A program made the position numbers and the translations under genes. This document shows positions 37,641 to 46,435 of a DNA stretch of 64,000 nucleotides, piece by piece; the first letter of the stretch is position 1, and each line of letters opens with the position of its first letter. Origin of the DNA: Stratiolaelaps scimitus (lineage: Eukaryota; Arthropoda; Arachnida; Mesostigmata; Laelapidae); NCBI GenBank assembly GCA_019614645.1, contig JABWDB010000017.1, positions 5,220,501 through 5,284,500 of the forward strand, given 5' to 3'. Below the pieces are notes generated by a model that saw nothing but the letters and a program-made list of their open reading frames with translations, was not told the DNA's origin and searched no databases.

Positions 37641-38849
37641 GTGTGTGTTCATTGTACAAGGCAAATCGAACTTGAGGTGGAAGCATCGAATAATCGTAGT
37701 GCTGCTACTGATGCTGCTGATAGCGCTGGTGGGCAGATGTCTCAGGCCGTGACAGCTGATCATAACCACTCAACAGACTGCGTCATAATAAAGAAGGCAT
37801 TCCTTGAAGAAATTATGTCGGCGCTGAGGAGAATTCAAGGGGAACTAGAGACATCTGGGGCTGAGTACGATGCTAGGCTTCAGTCTATCTCTGACTCTCT
37901 AACCCAGATAACAAGCGCAAAATGTATCGACGCAGGGGATCCGTCAACTAAACCCACTGCGATCTGCATCGACGATCTTCCATATGAGCCAACCCAAAAC
38001 AAACAATCTGGTGCCCCTGAGCTGGAGTCAGATGGTAGAGACCGAATTGCCCTCGTTTTCGGCGATTCAAACCTTCGACACATGTCGCGACTACTGAAGA
38101 AGTCGATTGGTTTGTCTGAGGAACTAGTGGTAAATGGAAGTGGTGGTGAGACATTGGCCCGGTGTATTGATAAGGTGAAATTTCATATGAACATTGCATC
38201 TGATGTTTCATTTGACATCCATCTTCACGCTGGGCTTGTTGATGTTCTCAATGCAGGGGACCACTCAAAAATGACAGACGCTCTCTGCTCTCAACTTAAA
38301 TTTGTAAAATTTTGTGAAGACAGACAATCGTCTGTCACATTTTATTCTATACCGGCCGTAGTTGATGCTCGAAGACAGAAGGATTTGAGCGCAGTTGTGC
38401 GAAACTGCAATGAGGCCATAAGAAATTTGTTCCATAGACTAGATCAAAACTTCATAGACCTAGAAATCCCGTCAGATGGTTTTCGTGCTGACGGACTCCA
38501 CTACAATGAGCATGGTTGCATCATGGCTGTAGCTAAAATCTCGACCCTAGTACGGCGTTACCTGCTCCGAGGTTCACCTCCACCAAAAATCGTAGATGTT
38601 AGCGCGCCCGCGCGCATAAGAAAAGGCAATTGGGAGAGAAAAAATGAAAAGAGGAAGAAAAAAGATTCAAACTATCGACAAGAGTCTCACGCTGAGCAGA
38701 ATGGCCATCATCGGCGTCGCGGGCACTTATTTGCTCACCCAAAATTATCGAGAAACCGTGGATATCTCCCAAAAGTCCAAAATTTTCCCCACAATTCTCA
38801 TATCCCAGTCTGGGAACACCCACCGGACTTCCTATTTCAAAAACAGTAA
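37641..38849 (+). CDS. LINE ORF1, 3' part with SGNH/GDSL esterase-like domain
   Basis: 402 codons follow the insertion. A predicted coiled-coil region (about residues 45-95 from 37641) leads into an SGNH-hydrolase-like domain. Block I is VFGDSN with the candidate nucleophile Ser143, block II is NGSGGE near 165-170, block III is HAGLVDVLN at 196-204, and block V is DGLHYN with Asp284 and His287. An esterase domain in ORF1 is known for part of the CR1 clade, where it may aid membrane or lipid interaction. The C-terminus (about 314-350) is very rich in Arg, Lys and His and probably binds RNA. The frame ends at TAA 38847-38849, overlapping the open frame of ORF2. The first codon here is a GTG created by the break, not a natural start. 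Confidence 0.8.
   Translation: MCVHCTRQIELEVEASNNRSAATDAADSAGGQMSQAVTADHNHSTDCVIIKKAFLEEIMSALRRIQGELETSGAEYDARLQSISDSLTQITSAKCIDAGDPSTKPTAICIDDLPYEPTQNKQSGAPELESDGRDRIALVFGDSNLRHMSRLLKKSIGLSEELVVNGSGGETLARCIDKVKFHMNIASDVSFDIHLHAGLVDVLNAGDHSKMTDALCSQLKFVKFCEDRQSSVTFYSIPAVVDARRQKDLSAVVRNCNEAIRNLFHRLDQNFIDLEIPSDGFRADGLHYNEHGCIMAVAKISTLVRRYLLRGSPPPKIVDVSAPARIRKGNWERKNEKRKKKDSNYRQESHAEQNGHHRRRGHLFAHPKLSRNRGYLPKVQNFPHNSHIPVWEHPPDFLFQKQ
38738..38786 (+). promoter_or_regulatory. Candidate -1 frameshift heptamers at the ORF1/ORF2 overlap
   Basis: Three heptamers of the form X XXY YYZ lie in correct ORF1 phase inside the overlap: CCCAAAA at 38738-38744, CCCAAAA at 38768-38774 and AAATTTT at 38780-38786. 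Slippage at any of them would join the ORF1 frame to the open ORF2 frame. No stimulatory pseudoknot was worked out. Confidence 0.3.
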
Positions 38850-38863
38850 CCGCTCCACCACCA

Positions 38864-41611
38864 TTGTACATAGCCAATCCCGGAAACTCAGTAGTGCCAT
38901 CCACCAGCCCCTCCCCGTCACTGCCAAACTCCCTAACATGTTTGTATCTTAATGCTCGATCCCTGGTTAAACCCGGTGCAATTGACTCGCTACATGCGTA
39001 CACATGCCTTCATAACATCTCCATTGTGCTGATAACAGAGTCTTGGTTAGGCAAAGACATATCAAATCGGGAGTTATCATGTGGGGATCGTTATAATGTT
39101 TTCCGATGCGATCGAGACTCGAGGGGTGGCGGTGTCTGTGTCCTTATAGCGAACTACCTGAAATGCTGTGAAGTGAATATATTGTGTGATATAGAAATGG
39201 TGGCAGTTGATTTGTACTATAACCTTGACTTCATCCGTTTCGCATGCATTTACGCCACTAACGCCGGAAATGCTGCAGAGCGTAAACAGCGAATTGAGGC
39301 AGTCTGTCAGTCAGTGACTAAACTATGTGACGTAACGAAACCAATTATTATCCTAGGCGATTTCAACCTCCCTGACATTGACTGGTGCAATATAGTCCTC
39401 TCAGACTCGAACTCGATGGAGGCAAATTTTACAAATTCCTGTGTTGAAAATGGGCTTTACCAACTGATAACGGAGGTAACCCGTCCACTTAAGCGCGATC
39501 CTAATTCTCTAGCCGGTTTTACCAAAGGAAACATCTTAGATCTTCTACTTACTACCGATCCTTTTATTATCGATGAACTATCTACTCTGACCTCCCCGAT
39601 ACCCTCCGATCATAATGCGATAACTTTTACTGTACTTTTTGATACCGGTTGCACGGTAAACGATGAAGGTGGCTATGATTTCTGGAGAGGAGATTATGAA
39701 AGCATTGAGGCTAGGTTATGCCACATTCCGTGGAGGACGCTTTTCTCGAGCTGTGATTCTGTAAATAGTATGTTCAATACATTTATCAACCAGCTCCACA
39801 TATTAATTGAACAATTCGTACCTAAAAGAGGAAATTTAATCAAATCAAGAAACAAGAGCCTTAAAACCTATATAAATAAACTTGAGGCTCTGATGAAAAC
39901 AGATGCAAATCCTAAAAATGAAACCAATTTACGAAAAGCTAGCACCAGGCTTCGCATCCTTGAGGAATCGAATCTTGACTTTAGGGACTCTAAGTCATTT
40001 TTTCGTTACGCAAATAAGCGCTTGAAGGGAAAAGAGGAGATAGGTGCGCTTATAAAGGATGATAAAATTATAACAGATGACAAGGCCAAGGCACACATTT
40101 TCAAAGATTTCTTTTCAACCGTCTACGTCAAACAGCCTAGCGTGGCTCCTACGGATCTTACCTATCACACAAATGAGTCTACGCCCCTTTTAATAACAGA
40201 GGAAAATATATTTAGTAAGATCCAGGCTTTACCCATGAAATGTAGTTTTACACCTGACTCAATTCCTCCTATTTTTTACAAAAAGGTTGGGAGAACCATA
40301 TCCCAACCCTTATATCTTATTTACTGCAGGTCCTATGAGGACGGCATTGTGCCAGAGTATTTTAAAACATCTGTCGTAACCCCTGTCCACAAGAAGGGGT
40401 CTAAATCCGATGTCGATAACTATCGACCAGTGGCCCAGTCCTCTATAGCTTGTATTATATTTGAGAAATTGCTTGTAGACCATGTATTTAGTTTTTTAAC
40501 AACTCAGGGGTTACTTGATGAGGCACAGCATGGTTTTACAAAGGGAAAATCCACCGCCACCCAGCTGGTTGATATGGTTCAAGATTGGACCATTTACATC
40601 AACAACAAACAAATGTTCGACTGCATATATTTCGATTTTTCTAAGGCGTTTGATAGAGTAAATCACTCCTCACTTTTAGCAAAAATTAAAAACCTAGGAA
40701 TTGACTCACGGTCCTTTTGTTGGATATCTGACTACCTATGTAACCGCTCATTTTGTGTACGTGTAAAAAACAGTATTAGTAATTGCGGTGCCTGCCCCTC
40801 TGGGGTGCCTCAAGGTAGCTGCTTGGGACCCACATTATTTTGTATTTACATCTTAGACCTAAAAAACACTATTCCGCAGTCCATAACACATAAACTTTAC
40901 GCGGATGATCTTAAGCTTTACGGCCCGTCGAAGACCGAAACCGAAAGACGCGATCTGCAGAAAGCCGTTGATGCCATCTCAAGGTGGTGCTCTAAAAATG
41001 ATATGATTATATCCGTTCCTAAATGTGGCACATTATGTCTATCAGACCCTCACATATATACTCTTAACGCCCAGCCTATACCGATTGTGAAATGTATGAG
41101 GGACCTGGGCGTGATGGTCTCACCGGACTTAGATTTTAACCTTCATATTACACAAGTCATTCAGTCCGCAACGTTAGTTTGTAACACACTATTTCGTTGT
41201 TTTATTGTGAAAAGGCCGGAATTTTATATGCAGCTCTATAAGAGTTTAGTCATACCGAAATTTACATACTGCTGTGAAGTTTGGCGACCATATCTTAAGA
41301 AACATTTAGATGCTATGGAACGAGTTCAATCAAAGTTCTTAACACGCGTCTCGCTTAGATGTGGCATCGATCGCTCGACTCTTACCTTACCTCCAATTAC
41401 TGACCTACACAAACAGGCAGATATGCGTTTTTACAAAAGGTTACTATCATCAAACTCGTATTATAAATATTTTAATGTCAGACAAAATAATCTGCGGAGT
41501 GGACAAACCATATCAACAGTACCAATCGCCAGGACCGAAAGAGTCAATAATATGTTTTCATTTCGAGCGACACGAATGCTCAGAAACACTCATGCATATA
41601 CTATGCACTAA
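38864..41611 (+). CDS. LINE ORF2: AP-endonuclease and reverse transcriptase
   Basis: 915 uninterrupted codons. The N-terminal domain is an exonuclease/endonuclease/phosphatase-fold endonuclease that nicks target DNA: LNAR (Asn30), ITESW (Glu59), GDFN (165-168) and SDH (248-250) are all present. The reverse transcriptase follows, with KKGSKSDVDNYRPV, QHGFTKGKS, DFSKAFD (591-597), SGVPQGS and the catalytic YADD (679-682). The C-terminal Cys/His-containing region ends at TAA 41609-41611. No catalytic residue appears lost. The frame is open from 38696 but contains no ATG before codon 112, inside the endonuclease. It lies in the -1 frame relative to ORF1, with an overlap of about 150 nt, so it must start at a non-AUG codon, by reinitiation, or by -1 frameshifting. 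Confidence 0.9.
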   Translation: MYIANPGNSVVPSTSPSPSLPNSLTCLYLNARSLVKPGAIDSLHAYTCLHNISIVLITESWLGKDISNRELSCGDRYNVFRCDRDSRGGGVCVLIANYLKCCEVNILCDIEMVAVDLYYNLDFIRFACIYATNAGNAAERKQRIEAVCQSVTKLCDVTKPIIILGDFNLPDIDWCNIVLSDSNSMEANFTNSCVENGLYQLITEVTRPLKRDPNSLAGFTKGNILDLLLTTDPFIIDELSTLTSPIPSDHNAITFTVLFDTGCTVNDEGGYDFWRGDYESIEARLCHIPWRTLFSSCDSVNSMFNTFINQLHILIEQFVPKRGNLIKSRNKSLKTYINKLEALMKTDANPKNETNLRKASTRLRILEESNLDFRDSKSFFRYANKRLKGKEEIGALIKDDKIITDDKAKAHIFKDFFSTVYVKQPSVAPTDLTYHTNESTPLLITEENIFSKIQALPMKCSFTPDSIPPIFYKKVGRTISQPLYLIYCRSYEDGIVPEYFKTSVVTPVHKKGSKSDVDNYRPVAQSSIACIIFEKLLVDHVFSFLTTQGLLDEAQHGFTKGKSTATQLVDMVQDWTIYINNKQMFDCIYFDFSKAFDRVNHSSLLAKIKNLGIDSRSFCWISDYLCNRSFCVRVKNSISNCGACPSGVPQGSCLGPTLFCIYILDLKNTIPQSITHKLYADDLKLYGPSKTETERRDLQKAVDAISRWCSKNDMIISVPKCGTLCLSDPHIYTLNAQPIPIVKCMRDLGVMVSPDLDFNLHITQVIQSATLVCNTLFRCFIVKRPEFYMQLYKSLVIPKFTYCCEVWRPYLKKHLDAMERVQSKFLTRVSLRCGIDRSTLTLPPITDLHKQADMRFYKRLLSSNSYYKYFNVRQNNLRSGQTISTVPIARTERVNNMFSFRATRMLRNTHAYTMH

Positions 41612-41662
41612 CTAATTTTTGTACACCAAATGTAAAACCCCCTTTTGTTAATAAAGGTGTTT

Positions 41663-41682
41663 TTGAATTGAATTGAATTGAA
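41663..41682 (+). repeat. (TTGAA)4 terminal repeat of the LINE
   Basis: Four TTGAA pentamers followed by an A-run mark the 3' end used for target-primed reverse transcription in CR1/L2-like elements. Confidence 0.9.
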
Positions 41683-41699
41683 AAAATTATCTTGATAGC

Positions 41700-42800
41700 A
41701 ATAACGTATGAAATATACATTTACAAACGGACCTAATAGTTCCGAGGAGGTCCTCCTAGAACTGCTTTCTATATTTCAACAGCAGACTTCCTCACGTCAG
41801 TGACCGAACCTCGTAAGGAAGCTGAGATTTTTTTTATGATGTTAGGGAGGAAATCCGTTATGGATACCTGGTCTCACATCTGAGGTATTCGCCTAGGTAG
41901 TGCCGGACTCGCACCGACCAAAACCCCGAACCGATTGCCACCTTGGGCCAAGGAAGCTGAGATGGAACTAGTATATAAGGATAATAATAAAGTATGTAAT
42001 CACTCAGTTATTCTAAAGAGATAACAATAAGGTCGATCGTCGTTACCAATATTACATTGGCGACGAAGATGGGGAGGTAAAGGCTGATTTTCGACTCAAA
42101 CCTGAAATACATCAAAATATCTTCATAAAGTCACGCCCAGTTTCATATCATATTTTACCGAAACTAGAGCATGAACTTCAATATTTATGTACCACTGGGG
42201 TTTGTAACAAAGTTCTCTATTCAAACTGCGTTGCACCCATACTTATCATCCAAAATAAATCTGGTGATATTAGACTATGCACTGACTATTCTACAGGTCT
42301 CAATGATCTCTTAGAGGACCACCGCTACCCATTACCGACCCTCGAGATATTTTTTCTACATTAAATGGTTGCAAATTTTTTAAACCATAGATTCCGCCGA
42401 AGCCTATCCTCAAATTGAAGCCAGTGAAGAATCTAAACCATTACTAACAGCTAATACTCCCAAAGGCCTCTATAGATACAACCGACTTTCATTTGGTATA
42501 AGGGTAGCACCAGCTATGTTCAAGAAATAATGGACAGAGTAACTAATGGCCTACCCGGAATATCTCCTTATCTAGATGATATTATTATCTCTGGCCCAAC
42601 AACCGTAGAACACAATAAAAGGTTAAACCAATTATTTCACCGGATACAAGAATTTGGCCTAAAAGTACGATTAGAGAAACGTAAATTCCTTCAGACTGCA
42701 ATCAATTACTCTAATTAGAACTCGGGTCCCTACTTGGTATGATAACCCACTGTTCAGCTTTTGTCAATAAATTAAAAGCAATTCAACAACGGCAACAAAG
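41700..42800 (+). pseudogene. Broken Ty3/Gypsy-like LTR retrotransposon
   Basis: An LTR-like segment (TATATAAGG at 41972-41980, AATAAA at 41986-41991, terminal ACA near 42056) is followed by a primer-binding-site-like TTGGCGACGAAGATGG (42057-42072). Reverse transcriptase sequence then begins almost at once, so gag and protease are deleted. RT blocks occur in changing frames: LCTDYS near 42275, a KGLYRYNRLSFG block near 42460, and YLDD at about 42568-42579 (the catalytic motif), trailing off near 42790. At least two frameshifts are present (near 42350 and 42525), and no 3' LTR was found. This is an inactive old fragment; the 5' limit is uncertain because the LINE ends just upstream. Confidence 0.75.
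41815..41963 (-). mobile_element. tRNA-derived SINE with 14-bp target-site duplication
   Basis: A 121-bp insert (41829-41949) on the minus strand is flanked by AAGGAAGCTGAGAT at 41815-41828 and 41950-41963. It has an A-box-like TGGCAATCGG (complement of 41931-41940), a B-box-like GGTGCGAGTCC (complement of 41905-41915) whose five-base stem pairs fully with one wobble, a short body, and a 3' end CATCATAAAAAAA. It sits inside the LTR-like end of the Gypsy fragment and is therefore younger than it. Confidence 0.85.
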
Positions 42801-43060
42801 TCGATCTTCGCGAACTAGCGAACAAAAATAAGCAGGCAGCGTCATTGACGCAGTATCGATGTGACGGCGAGGTGAACAGCTTCGTAAATGGATATTTCTA
42901 CAACCGACTGACATGCTCAAAATTACAAAATTCGTTGCGGTATACAATATATTGCAGACAGACACGACTCCAAGCCAGATCTAGTATTACACTTATTATG
43001 ATTATATTATATACGTATATACAACTTTAAGCATACATTAATTAGAGAAATTAGTTGGGT
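42801..43060. other. AT-rich non-coding spacer
   Basis: Nothing recognisable between the Gypsy fragment and the GC-rich structured block. Confidence 0.4.
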
Positions 43061-43560
43061 AGAGGGTGTCAGGCCGAGGTCGTCATGGTCCCATGGGAGG
43101 CGATGGCATTGCCTCACAGTGAGGGAAAGGCGTTGCAGAAGGAAAAGTCCTGCGCGCTTGTCTCCGGTGGTGCCGATCAGCTTGTGCTGGACCCCTTCGA
43201 GGAAGTTTGCAGTGAGGGGTCCGTGCCCGCCTAAGCTTTCAAAGGCAAGGTTAAAAGAGGCGGGTTTCCTGGGGTGCGGCGTACTTCCGTAGACTTCAAG
43301 CTATATCCTTTATGATCACGTAATTCAAGATTACTTCTCCGGGTCCATGAGAAACAGAATGCGAAAGAAGAGTGTACACTTCCTCGTCACGCTGTGCTCG
43401 ATACCGGGCGGGTAAATAACCCAACCGATGCTTGTTTTGTGCGAAGATCCTTTGGCGGAAAGGCCACTTCGGTGGCCTTGCGCCAAGGCGTACCAGTGCA
43501 GTCGGTCGTGTGGTGTGGGCTTTGACGGCCAGCGTTGTCAGAATGGCCTCCACTTTCTTC
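43060..43560. repeat. GC-rich repeat with several stable hairpins
   Basis: This island contrasts with AT-rich flanks. It contains GGACCCC/GGGGTCC (43189-43195 with 43216-43222), CCCGCCT/AGGCGGG (43226-43232 with 43258-43264) and a two-part hairpin at 43449-43488 whose inner stem GGCCAC/GTGGCC closes a TTCG tetraloop. Part of it (about 43189-43290) has a diverged relative at 60240-60345. It may be a transposon remnant or a structured RNA-derived repeat; I do not recognise a family. Confidence 0.45.
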
Positions 43561-46402
43561 TAATTTGTGATCAGAATATCGGTTAGGTTAAATTAGCGCG
43601 GATATCAAATATCTTCTGTTTGCTTTTCGTTAGACCAATCTATGGTGAGGTCGGAGCGGAAATCTCAAATGTCAAAGGGGAAGACAACAGCAACGACAAT
43701 GAGTAGCAGAGACAAGGAGAGTACTGATTCCACTATTATTTCGATCTTAATTAGATTATTAACCATACTCTGTACAACGCTGCAGATTAATATTATTATA
43801 TATTATTTTTATCGTTACAATAATATTATTATCAATACATAATATTATGTATTATTATTATAAGTTACTAAAATTAATATATTTACCATTGGGTCGGTAA
43901 TCACTATAGTAATATTCGAACAAAAACTGGCGAGTGAAACAGATCTATCCGTCGCCATCAAGACACGAAAGAAATTACCTTTAACTTCAGTACCACTAAC
44001 TAACAGTTCAGTATTATTATTATTATTACTGTTATTATTATAGCAGGTGACACCAGGTAGTGGATCTCACAGAATTTCGAGTTCTGATAATTTGCTGGTC
44101 CACCGACGTTACAACGTTTCTCAGAGACGTCCTCAATGCTCCTTTGAGACCATTGCGGATTGTCATTCTCGTGTTCAACAGGTCTAACAACAAATGAAAA
44201 ATTGTTCAATACATTATATATATATATATAGATAAAGATAGATAATACATAATAATATATTTCATATAGATAAACACTCGTTATCAGTCCTTCCCCCGTA
44301 CATCCGTTTACAACGAGCACTCGTAGGCGTTTTGTTATTTCTTCTTTCATCTTAGACAGGAACATTGTACCGTTACTCCAATACTTCGGTGTCGACGGAA
44401 CGAACAAAGCAACCTCTTCTGTCCGACGGTGCTGGGCCGGTATTGGGTGGACAGTTGCTTTCGTGCGATGTCCGTTGCGATGTTGTTTCCGCCATTTTTT
44501 CTTATCAGTCGTATCGGAGATTGTCCCCCGTGGAATGACGACGGCGCCATCTCCCCCATAGTGATTTATCATTCATTAACATGATTAGGTTGTCTGCCTG
44601 GTGTAAAATTGTTGATAGTATAATACGGAATAGTGATATAGTATTAAATTTGGCATTTCAAGCATTCTACGTTGGATATTATTATAATGATCATGATCTT
44701 TAACATGGATGAAACCACGTTGAACACAAAATGATTTCTCCCCTAGATATGCTGAATGTAATTTGCCACGAATATTTGCTCGCGATACAACGATGGGAAT
44801 AGCAGATATATTGCGGCTGAATTTTTGATTTGATCCTTGCAACGTTACTTTCATACTTTTCAACATTTAACAATCTCAGAGCTGGGTCCTTTCTCTCACA
44901 AATATCTTGAACCAACATATCGCTGTCTCATGTTCACATTTCAGGTTTAGAACATATATATATATACATATATATATGTAGTAACTTTACGCTTCTTGCG
45001 TGCATGACGCATACCGCATCCGAGTTCATGTTTGTTAGTCCTTTAGGGGAAAACCTCACAAAAGTAGAGTGTCATCCTAAACATTCAAATCTAACAACAT
45101 CTCGGTTTCTATAGATACGATTGTCCTCTAAGTGTTGTTTTTGTTACCAGCGAACGCACAGTCGACCACCGTAAAAATAAGGTATAACTATTTATTTACC
45201 GACGACAAGCAATACAGATGTTAAGCACCAGCCCAACATGCTAGAGTAGGGCGGATTGTGGATTTGAGTTCTCTTCAGGCTAACACCGAGGCAGAAAATT
45301 TCATAATGCATATTATGTGGATTCGATCAGCGGAGTTCGTGGAAACCGTGAACAACGACTTGCATACTCCGCCTCTATTCCTTTCAGCGAGAACACGCTT
45401 CGTTAGCTTACACCCAGATCACCTTCCGAAGAGCTCCTGCTGGACTGATCGCCATGCAATGGACTGCGAAGTCCGTCTGATAGCTAGCTGACTGATGGGC
45501 AGGAAATGTGCAGCTGGGGGAGAGATGGCTGTGAAGGCTCCAAGATCGGTTCGGCGAAGCCGCGACTGTAATGCAAACGAATTCGAATACATGGATGGAG
45601 ATACGCAGCGAGAACAACACATCGCGAGATAGAGGGAATGACGAAGCAATCGCATAGGATGTAGTTATGAATGATTAAGTTATGCCTCCAACCGCCCTCG
45701 CCCCTCCCCCACCCATAGATCAAACGTTGTATTTTTATTCAAATTCGACAGCAAACGCAGCGGGGAGACGCGCGCGCCTTCCCTTCGTTTGGGGCAAGCA
45801 CATCGTTCCTCGGGAGATAAAGAATGACGTCCACTTCTCGGGGGAGCCATTCGATAGAAGCATGGCCGCGGTGCCGGCGGCGCCTGTTCTACGACATTTC
45901 GTTCGTACAAAGCAGGCAAACGTCTGCTGAGGGATAGCGACGGCGGCTGGGGGCGATCCCGCGAAGGGGAGTATCTGAAGAAATCGAGAGGCCGAGAGAA
46001 TTTAACATATTTCTCGGTGGCTAATTCTTTTTTCGGAGCAAGGCGTACTCTCGTATGTTCACGCAGTAGTGGACATGGAGGAATGAAATTGTCTCGCCTT
46101 TGAGCATCGGTACCCTATACTCGTTAGACGGATACTTAAATCGACAGATATAGACACAGATATGATAATTGAAAGGGCTACCCAAGTGCCGCCTCTACAG
46201 ATCTGTTGTGTGCATATGTATACATACACTGCGAGGAAGTAGGAACGTCAGACGTGGATTGAGGGGAGAGCGCATCACGCTTAGTATATTTAATAAATGC
46301 GTATATGTATATATAAAATGTACTAGTGTATTGCATATATATATATAATATATAGTCCGTGTTCATTATGTGTACTTAAACGTTGTACAATGATGCTTGT
46401 AC

Positions 46403-46435
<33 letters not shown>

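Larger units (their letters stand above)
36768..41686 (+). mobile_element. Near-complete CR1-type LINE retrotransposon
   Basis: A non-LTR retrotransposon with a 5' untranslated region, ORF1, ORF2, a very short 3' untranslated region (about 50 bp with AATAAA at 41650-41655) and a 3' end of four TTGAA pentamers (41663-41682). A short 3' tandem repeat instead of a poly(A) tail is typical of the CR1/L2 group. Without the later 346-bp insertion plus duplicated target, the element is about 4.57 kb, the usual full CR1 length. The 5' boundary is uncertain; I used a possible 9-bp repeat AAAATTATC (36759-36767 and 41683-41691), which is weak because similar AT-rich motifs repeat nearby. ORF2 is intact while ORF1 is split, so the element is recent but disabled unless helped in trans. 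Confidence 0.85.

Noticed and set aside
36759..41691. AAAATTATC repeat as a firm LINE target-site duplication
   Set aside because: Only 9 bp of AT-rich sequence, and ATTATCGT recurs in tandem at the 5' side; CR1 elements often lack clear duplications. Used only as a provisional boundary.
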